64,000 bases of DNA, from NCBI GenBank assembly GCA_003416985.1, contig QVIN01000004.1, positions 124,001 through 188,000 of the forward strand. Reading direction: 5' to 3'. The stretch is from Duganella sp. BJB480 (GTDB lineage: Bacteria > Pseudomonadota > Gammaproteobacteria > Burkholderiales > Burkholderiaceae_D). Position 1 is the stretch's first letter. Each line of letters opens with the position of its first letter. The position numbers and the translations under genes are program-made. This document shows positions 58,404-64,000 of this stretch, one piece after another. Under the pieces are notes generated by a model. The model had not been told where the DNA came from. It was given only the letters and a program-made list of their open reading frames with translations, and made no database searches.

Positions 58404-59299
58404 CGGTTGGCTCCGTCCGGCCGCACAAAGCGGTTCAGGATCAGCGTGGCGCAGAAGATGATCGCGGTCAGCACCACCGCCAGCGCGCACGCCAGGCCCA
58501 TGGTGTTGTAGTTCTTGAAGGCGAAGTGGTAGATCAGCAGCGTGAAGGTCAGCGTGGCGTTCTCCGGCCCGCCCTCGCCGCCGGACAGGATGAAGGCCTG
58601 GTCGAACACCTGGAAGCAGCCGATCAGCCCCATCGTCAGCACATAGCAGGTGACCGGCGTCAGCTGCGGCACGCTGATCTCCCAGTGGCGGCTGAACGGG
58701 CCGGCGCCGTCCAGCAGCGCGGCCTCGTACAGCGCGGCCGGGATCTCCTGCAGGCCGGCCAGGAACACCACCATGTAGCCGGGGATGGTGGAGAACACGT
58801 TCATCAGCATGATGATGCCCAGCGCCCACTTGGGGTCGCCCAGGAAATTGACGCTGTGGCCAAAGTGCTGCTGCAGGAACTGCACCACCAGGCCGTTGTT
58901 ATTGAACAGCCACATGAAGATCATGGTCATCGCCGCCGACGAGGTCAGCGTCGGCAGGAACAGCAGCGTGACGAAGCTGCGCTTGAAACGGATCTTGCCG
59001 TTGAGCGCGCAGGCCAGCGCCATCGCGATCGCCGTCTGCAACGGCACCACCACCGCCACGTACACCATGGTGTTGTGGCAGGCAGCCCAGAACTTGTCGT
59101 CCTCGACCAGGTACGCCAGGTTGCGCAGGCCGACGAAGCTGTGGCGTCCCGACACCAGGTCCATCTTCTGCACCGAGACAAACAAGGCATAGGCGATCGG
59201 CGCCAGCGTGAACAGGCCGATCACCAGCAGCGCCGGCAGCAGGAAGGCGTAGGCGCCGATGCTGGCGCCGCGCGGGATTTTGGGCAGGGTGGACATCAT
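58400..59299 (-). CDS. Carbohydrate ABC transporter permease, MalF type
   Basis: 299 residues, six membrane helices, shorter than E. coli MalF as in most sugar importers of the LacF/UgpA kind. The EAA loop reads YEAALLDGAGPFSRHWEISV. FLPTLTSSAAMTMIFMWLF is the usual third-helix region. Two ATGs (59299 and 59296) overlap the stop of the binding-protein gene, and translation is probably coupled. With the MalG-type protein it forms the importer channel. Confidence 0.94.
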   Translation of the reverse strand: MMSTLPKIPRGASIGAYAFLLPALLVIGLFTLAPIAYALFVSVQKMDLVSGRHSFVGLRNLAYLVEDDKFWAACHNTMVYVAVVVPLQTAIAMALACALNGKIRFKRSFVTLLFLPTLTSSAAMTMIFMWLFNNNGLVVQFLQQHFGHSVNFLGDPKWALGIIMLMNVFSTIPGYMVVFLAGLQEIPAALYEAALLDGAGPFSRHWEISVPQLTPVTCYVLTMGLIGCFQVFDQAFILSGGEGGPENATLTFTLLIYHFAFKNYNTMGLACALAVVLTAIIFCATLILNRFVRPDGANR

Positions 59300-60525
59300 C
59301 GCTGGCGCTCGATTTCACGGTTGGAGACGGTTTCGGCCTTCTCCAGCGCCTGCTGCAGCGACTTGTTGCCGTTGAAGGCGGCCAGGAACTGGTTGCCGAA
59401 ATTGGTGTTGAGCACCGGCAGCTCGATGCCGCGCGACCACACCGTCGCATAGGCCGCGCCGGCCACGTGCGCCGCCAGCGCCGGCGCGGCGCGCACCTGC
59501 ATGGCCGCCTCCACGCTGCGCCGGGTCGGCAGCGTGCCCGAGGCGCCGGCCCACAGGCGCATGCCCGGCCCGGTCATGTAGCGCGCGAAGCGCAGGCCGG
59601 CCGCCTTGTTTTTGGCGCCGCGCGGCACCGCGTAGCCGACCACGAAGGCCATGGTCTGCCGGCGCTGGTTCACGGTCGGCATCTCGCGCGTGATGAAGGG
59701 CACGTCGCCGTAGTCGTGCCGGAGCGCCGGCTGCACCCAGTTCCCCTCCATCATCATGGCGGCGCGGCGCGTGCCGAAGGCGGCGCCCGGCCAGTCGGCG
59801 CCCAGGTCGTCCTTGGGCGAGTACAGGTACTTCAGCACGTGGCCGGTGACCAGCTGGTTCAGATAGGCGTAGGCGACCGCGTTGCCGGTGAAGTGGGCGT
59901 GGCCGTCGGCGCCGATCAGCGGCTGACCCGACGTTTCCAGCGCCGCCAGATGGCGCGCCAGGTCCTTCTCGATGATCATGGCCGCCACGCCGCGCGGCAG
60001 GCGCGCCTGCAGGGCCTGGGCAAAGCGCATCAGGCCGTTGAAATCGCGCGGCACCTCGTCCGGACGGTGGCCGGCCTGCTTCAGCAGCTGCGGGTTCAGG
60101 TACAGCGCCAGCGTCGAATAATCCTTGGGCAGGCCGTACAGCTTGCCGTCGCGGCCGCGGAAGGCTTGCAGGAACTGCGGATAGAAATCGGCCTGGTCGG
60201 CCGCGTCCAGTTCCAGCGGCTCCAGCACGCCGCTTTCGATCAGCACCGGCGCCTCGGACGCGTCCAGGTAAAACACGTCGGGCGGGTTGTTGGCGGCGAA
60301 GCGCGACTTCAGCACGTCCTGGTACTTGTCCTCGATGACCTGCTTGCGCACGGCGACGCCGGTGCTGGCGGTGAAGGCGGCGGCGGCCAGGTCGAAGGCC
60401 GCCACCTCGGCGGGCGACGAGCCCCAGACGGCCACCGTGACCGCCTCGGCGGCCCGTCCCGGCGCCGCCAGCGCCAGCGCGGCGCACAGCGCGGCCGCGC
60501 GCAGGCGGCCTGGTAGATCGTTCAT
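59296..60525 (-). CDS. Extracellular sugar-binding protein of an ABC importer
   Basis: 409 residues. Signal peptide (about 1-26, GRAAEA) and the two-lobed family 1 binding fold: VTVAVWGSSPAEVAAFDLAA, FAANNPPDVFYLDASEAPVL, YGLPKDYSTLALYLNPQLL and KAAGLRFARYMTG are standard phrases. It captures the sugar in the periplasm and hands it to the MalF/MalG-type permease. The sugar is unknown; the flanking GH65 and GDE-like enzymes suggest an alpha-glucoside. AGGAGA precedes the ATG. The stop overlaps the permease start. Confidence 0.93.
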   Translation of the reverse strand: MNDLPGRLRAAALCAALALAAPGRAAEAVTVAVWGSSPAEVAAFDLAAAAFTASTGVAVRKQVIEDKYQDVLKSRFAANNPPDVFYLDASEAPVLIESGVLEPLELDAADQADFYPQFLQAFRGRDGKLYGLPKDYSTLALYLNPQLLKQAGHRPDEVPRDFNGLMRFAQALQARLPRGVAAMIIEKDLARHLAALETSGQPLIGADGHAHFTGNAVAYAYLNQLVTGHVLKYLYSPKDDLGADWPGAAFGTRRAAMMMEGNWVQPALRHDYGDVPFITREMPTVNQRRQTMAFVVGYAVPRGAKNKAAGLRFARYMTGPGMRLWAGASGTLPTRRSVEAAMQVRAAPALAAHVAGAAYATVWSRGIELPVLNTNFGNQFLAAFNGNKSLQQALEKAETVSNREIERQR

Positions 60526-60586
60526 TGCTTGGTCTCCTGATACTGCGGTGGCCGTGATCGGCGCATGATGGTGGACGGCATGGCGG

Positions 60587-62560
60587 CTACGCGGACATTG
60601 TACCGGCGGCCAGCGGCGGCCGGACCGCCAGGTAGACCGTGCTCCACAGCTGCGCCGCGTTCGATTCGTCGGCGGTGGCCGCGCCCGGCCCGAACGCCTG
60701 CATGCGGTAGGCGCCGTCCGCCCAGGTCCAGGACCACAGCTCGGAATTGCTCTGCGCCTGGGTCGGCAGGATGACGGCCCACAGCGCCTGCTGCGCCTCG
60801 GCCAGCAGGGCGCGGGTGCGGTCCGGCAGGTCGCCGCGCGCCAGCTGCCGCGCCAGGCCCGCCGCCAGCAGCGCCTGCTGCCACGACCACACCACGGCGC
60901 CGTGGTAGCGGTCCGGCCCGAACAGCGGCCGCAGCGCGGCGCCGGTGTAGGCGCCGTTGGCCACCACCATGCCGACCCCGGTCATCAGTCCGGCCGGGAA
61001 GGGCCGCATGACGGCCGCCAGTTCGCGCTCGATCAGCTCGGCCGGCGGCTGCTGCAACATCAGCGCGAAGCCCAGGTCGGAATGCAGCACCGGCACCGGC
61101 CGGCCCCCGGCGTCGAGCGCGATGGCGTTGAACGCCAGCTCGCCGGCGGGCAGGCTGGCCAGGGCCGGCGCGGCGTCCACGCCCAGCTCGGCGGCGCAGG
61201 CGCGCACGCCGGCGCGCGCGGCCCCGGCGTCCAGGCGCACCGTGAAGTGGCCGGGCACCTGGTCCTCCCACAGCCGCGCCAGCGCGGCCGCCGTGGCATC
61301 GTCCGCCAGATAGGGCGCCAGCAGGCCGCTGGCGTGCAGCGCGGCGATGGCGCGCAGCGCGGCCGGCACCAGGATGGCGTTGACGTTGTACGAGACGACG
61401 CCGCCGCCCAGGCCGTCCGCGCTGTCGCGCCAGTCGCCGGTCGGATGGCCGTCCTTCAGGTGGATCAGCGCGGCCACGCCCGGCCGCAACGCATAGGCGC
61501 CGGCCAGCCGCAGCACCAGGCGCAGATTGCGGCTCAGGGCGGCGCCGCGCGGCTGGCCGTCGGCGCCCGGCCCGGCCAGCCACTGCGCCGCCCTGCCGGG
61601 CTGCTCCAGCAGATAGGCCATGGCCACCGGCGCCAGCATGAAATCGTCGTCGACCATCTTGTAGTCGTACACCGGCTCGCCGCCGCCGCCGTGCAGCAGC
61701 GCGCACTCGCCGATGTCCTCCTCGTGCGCCACCGCCCCGTGCGGATCGAGCCGGTCCAGCACCGACGCCAGGCCGGCCTCGACCGCCTGCGGCGTCAGCG
61801 CCGGCATCAGCAGCAGCAGCGACATCAGGGTGTCGCGCCCGAAATAGGTGTTGAAGCGCCACGAGCCGGCCAGCAGCTTGTCGCGGTAGCTCAGGAATGC
61901 CAGGCTCTGGCGCGCGCGCAGCGTGCCGGCCGCCGGATCGCGCAACAGCTGGGCCGGCGGCAGCGGCTGCAGCGCCGGCTCGCCCGACAGCGCGGTCAGC
62001 CGCAGGCGCAGGCTGCGTCCGGCCGCCGCGCTCAGCGTGATGCGGCCGTGGGCGTCGGTGCCGACGCGGCCGTTGAGCACCTCCAGTCCGATGGCGTAGC
62101 CGGCGGCGCCGTCGAGGCGGTCGCGCGACCAGCGCACGCTGTCGCCGGTGAAGTGGACGGCGTTGTGCATGCCGAGCGGCAGGCGGCCGTCGTGCTGGTA
62201 GTCGCGCAGCACGCGCGCCGAGCTGAGCACGGCGCCGCTGACGGTCAGCGTGGCGCGGTCGACGCCGATCTCGGTGGCGATGCCGTACAGCGGGCGGCCC
62301 TGGTCGTCCCGGCCTTGCACGGCCTGGATCTGGGCGGCGCCGTTCCAGCGCAGCGGCGCCCCGTCCGGCTTGAACCACAGGCCGGTGGCGCTGTTCCCGG
62401 CCGGGAAGGCGGCCAGCAGGCGCGGCGCCTCGCCGGAGCTCAGCAGCAGGTGCGCGGCGACCGGCCCCTGGCGCAGGAATTCATTGGCGACCAGGCCCTC
62501 CGGCAGCGAGAAGCGCAGGGCGGGTTCGGCGGGGTCGGGCAGCGGGTGGATCTGTTCCAT
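60587..62560 (-). CDS. Amylo-alpha-1,6-glucosidase/GDE-like (alpha/alpha)6-barrel glycosidase
   Basis: 657 residues, no signal peptide. The N-terminal beta-domain (about 1-200) resembles the glycogen debranching N-terminal type; the helical barrel shows YFGRDTLMSLLLLMPAL, the counterpart of the GRDT motif of debranching enzymes, AHEEDIGECALLHGG and GDWRDSADGLGGG, which matches the TWMDA-type catalytic patch. It probably removes glucose from alpha-1,6 or related linkages of imported oligosaccharides in the cytoplasm. The match is by fold and motif; the exact family is uncertain. Start at MEQIHPL with GGAA upstream. The gene lies between GH65 and the binding-protein gene. Confidence 0.75.
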   Translation of the reverse strand: MEQIHPLPDPAEPALRFSLPEGLVANEFLRQGPVAAHLLLSSGEAPRLLAAFPAGNSATGLWFKPDGAPLRWNGAAQIQAVQGRDDQGRPLYGIATEIGVDRATLTVSGAVLSSARVLRDYQHDGRLPLGMHNAVHFTGDSVRWSRDRLDGAAGYAIGLEVLNGRVGTDAHGRITLSAAAGRSLRLRLTALSGEPALQPLPPAQLLRDPAAGTLRARQSLAFLSYRDKLLAGSWRFNTYFGRDTLMSLLLLMPALTPQAVEAGLASVLDRLDPHGAVAHEEDIGECALLHGGGGEPVYDYKMVDDDFMLAPVAMAYLLEQPGRAAQWLAGPGADGQPRGAALSRNLRLVLRLAGAYALRPGVAALIHLKDGHPTGDWRDSADGLGGGVVSYNVNAILVPAALRAIAALHASGLLAPYLADDATAAALARLWEDQVPGHFTVRLDAGAARAGVRACAAELGVDAAPALASLPAGELAFNAIALDAGGRPVPVLHSDLGFALMLQQPPAELIERELAAVMRPFPAGLMTGVGMVVANGAYTGAALRPLFGPDRYHGAVVWSWQQALLAAGLARQLARGDLPDRTRALLAEAQQALWAVILPTQAQSNSELWSWTWADGAYRMQAFGPGAATADESNAAQLWSTVYLAVRPPLAAGTMSA

Positions 62561-62584
62561 CGGGAGTTCCAAAAACGGGTGGGG

Positions 62585-62612
62585 AAAACCGGCCGGCGCG
62601 CACGCCGGCCGG
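62585..62612 (-). terminator. Hairpin with short T run between the GH65 and GDE-like genes
   Basis: Perfect 10-bp arms CCGGCCGGCG (62589-62598) and CGCCGGCCGG (62603-62612) around a four-base loop, followed on the minus strand by TTTT. It looks like a weak internal terminator or a stabilising stem that sets the ratio of GH65 to downstream gene products. Confidence 0.6.
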
Positions 62613-62629
62613 GCAAAATCATGCCGGGC

Positions 62630-64000
62630 CTAGGGCAGCGTGAACGTCGCGCGGCCGGCGCCGACGCCGCGCAGCTCCAGCTTCTTCCAGCGCTTGGGCA
62701 GCGCGGTCTTGCGCTGGCTGATGCCCTGGTCGTCGATGCGCAGGCCGCCCAGGCCGAACAGCAGGGCCTGCAGGGTGCCGCCGGCGCCGGTGGCGAAATA
62801 CGGGTTGCCGCCGCCGGGGTATTCCTCCAGCACGCCGAACGGCGCCAGGCGCAGGCCCTGGTAGCTGCGCTGGAAGGCGCTGTACGCCTGCTCGGCCTGG
62901 CCGGCGCGCGCGTACAGCGTCGCGACGATGGACAGCCCCATGGCCGGCCCCTCCGGCGCCAGCCGCGGCGCGTAGTAGGCCAGGTCCTGGGCGATGCGGG
63001 CCGGGTCGCTGACGATGTCGAGCGGATAGGCCAGCAGGTTGACGTCGGCCTGCTTGATCGGCACGCCGTCGTAGCTGGCGTTCTCGCGCGTGGTGCCGTC
63101 GGCGAAGCGCAGGATGGGGATGTTGGCGGCCACCAGCTCCCAGTCGGGATCGGGCGCGACGCCCAGTTCGCGCGCGGCCTGGGCCGCGTAGCGCAGCACG
63201 GTGATCGCCATGCCGTTGGTGAAGGCGTTGTTGTCGATGTTCTCCTGCCACTCGTTGGCGCCGATCACATTGTTGATCTCGTAGCGGCCCGGCCCCTGGC
63301 GTTCGACCCGGCTGGCCCAGAAGTCGGCCACTTCCTTCAGCACCGGATAGCCGCGCTCGCGCAGCCACTGCTTGTCGTGGGTGACCTGGTAGTACTTCCA
63401 GAACGCCCAGCCGACGCAGCCGGTGATGTGCTGCTGGAACGGCCCGGTCAGCGCCGGCACCGGCGTGACCTCGAGGCCCTCGCTGGCCGACTCCCACGGG
63501 AACATCGCGCCCCGGTAGCCGTGGTTGCGCGCGTTCTCGCGCGCCGCGCCGAGGCGCTGGAAGCGGTATTCGAGCATCGATTTGGCCAGCTCGGGCTTGA
63601 GCGCCAGCAGCGGCGGCAGCATCCACAGCTCGGCGTCCCAGAACACGTGGCCGTTGTAGCCCAGCCCGGACAAGCCCATCGGCGACAGGCTGAAGGCCGT
63701 GCCTTCGCGCGCGAACGCGTACAGGTGGTACAGCGCCAGGCGCATGTCGCGCTGGGCTTGCGGATCGCCGTCGATGACGATGTCGCTGGTCCACAGGGCT
63801 TCCCAGGCTTGGAGGTGGGCCGCCATCAGGCGCTCGCGCCCCTGCAGCGCGGCGTACACGGTCAGGCGCTCGGCCTCGTTGTGCGGGTCGGCCAGGTGGG
63901 CCGAGGACAGCATCGAGCCGACCACCGAGAAGCGCAGCGTCTCGCCGGCCTTGAGCGAACGGCTGAACTTGGCCGAATGGCGGTTGTAGTCGCCGTCCTC
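62630..64000 (-). CDS. Glycoside hydrolase family 65 protein, N-terminus beyond window
   Basis: The last 456 residues or so are present; the frame is open to base 64000. Recognised as GH65 from GYNGHVFWDAELWMLPPLL, AMFPWESASEGLEVTP and IGANEWQENIDNNAFTNGM; the Glu in NEW is the general acid. Family members are maltose, kojibiose, nigerose or trehalose phosphorylases, or hydrolases. About 143 residues after the acid comes VLEEYPGGGNPYFATGAGG, with a Glu at the place where a hydrolase (FjGH65A) has its base, and no phosphate-binding Ser-Ser motif is seen. A hydrolase for alpha-1,2 or alpha-1,3 glucosides is therefore more likely; this is inference. First known gene of the leftward sugar operon. 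Confidence 0.88.
   Translation of the reverse strand, partial: EDGDYNRHSAKFSRSLKAGETLRFSVVGSMLSSAHLADPHNEAERLTVYAALQGRERLMAAHLQAWEALWTSDIVIDGDPQAQRDMRLALYHLYAFAREGTAFSLSPMGLSGLGYNGHVFWDAELWMLPPLLALKPELAKSMLEYRFQRLGAARENARNHGYRGAMFPWESASEGLEVTPVPALTGPFQQHITGCVGWAFWKYYQVTHDKQWLRERGYPVLKEVADFWASRVERQGPGRYEINNVIGANEWQENIDNNAFTNGMAITVLRYAAQAARELGVAPDPDWELVAANIPILRFADGTTRENASYDGVPIKQADVNLLAYPLDIVSDPARIAQDLAYYAPRLAPEGPAMGLSIVATLYARAGQAEQAYSAFQRSYQGLRLAPFGVLEEYPGGGNPYFATGAGGTLQALLFGLGGLRIDDQGISQRKTALPKRWKKLELRGVGAGRATFTLP

Overview
The window is GC-rich, densely packed bacterial chromosome. The suite of genes points to a betaproteobacterium of the Oxalobacteraceae (Massilia/Duganella/Pseudoduganella type): several TonB-dependent receptors paired with sugar or halogenase genes, a DUF3034 outer-membrane protein, an FNR-controlled cbb3 oxidase block, and the core order rsmI-lpoA-yraN-diaA-dolP. 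This assignment is inference from gene content. There are no rRNA genes, insertion sequences, prophage blocks or CRISPR arrays.

Layout. 1-5.6 kb: the 3' end of mvaB, then a TonB receptor and a GH35 beta-galactosidase that abut and read leftward. 5.8-6 kb: tRNA-Pro(TGG) with a clear promoter and terminator. 6-11.3 kb: a TonB-like membrane protein, rsmI and, divergently, lpoA-yraN-diaA-dolP plus a TlpA-like thiol oxidoreductase. 11.3-13.7 kb: cyanase, an 85-bp palindrome, a periplasmic globin fused to a DUF3034 domain, and a thioesterase. 13.7-19.9 kb: a halogenase, Ig-like lipoprotein and TonB receptor unit. 20-23.7 kb: lipA, lipB, a YfcF-like GST, a LysR regulator and ybeD; three DnaA-box sequences lie in the GST/LysR gap. 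23.7-31.2 kb: a YjfJ/YjfK-like operon, an orphan phage CII homologue, a FecR-domain protein and membrane proteins.

31.2-46.7 kb is the functional core. A c-di-GMP enzyme whose Shine-Dalgarno is buried in a hairpin is followed by a Cys-less racemase homologue. Then come aer-hemN-safE-ccoI-ccoS and ccoNOQPGH, with fnr convergent at the end. Both rightward units start at perfect FNR boxes that stand at the same distance from a -10 element. Low-oxygen sensing, haem synthesis, copper delivery, oxidase assembly and the oxidase itself are therefore arranged as one regulon.

46.7-64 kb: an ECF-type sigma factor with a DUF2892 partner, an exported alpha/beta hydrolase, a large hybrid histidine kinase, a siderophore receptor with PiuC behind a Fur-box candidate, a TMEM175-like channel, and a leftward sugar operon. 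That operon encodes a GH65 enzyme cut by the window edge, a GDE-like glucosidase, a binding protein, two permeases and an ATPase, and is probably for alpha-glucosides.

No wholly new multi-gene system is obvious. The most unusual items are the globin-DUF3034 fusion, the sequestered ribosome binding site of the c-di-GMP gene, the doubly Cys-to-Ser racemase homologue, and the DnaA-box cluster.
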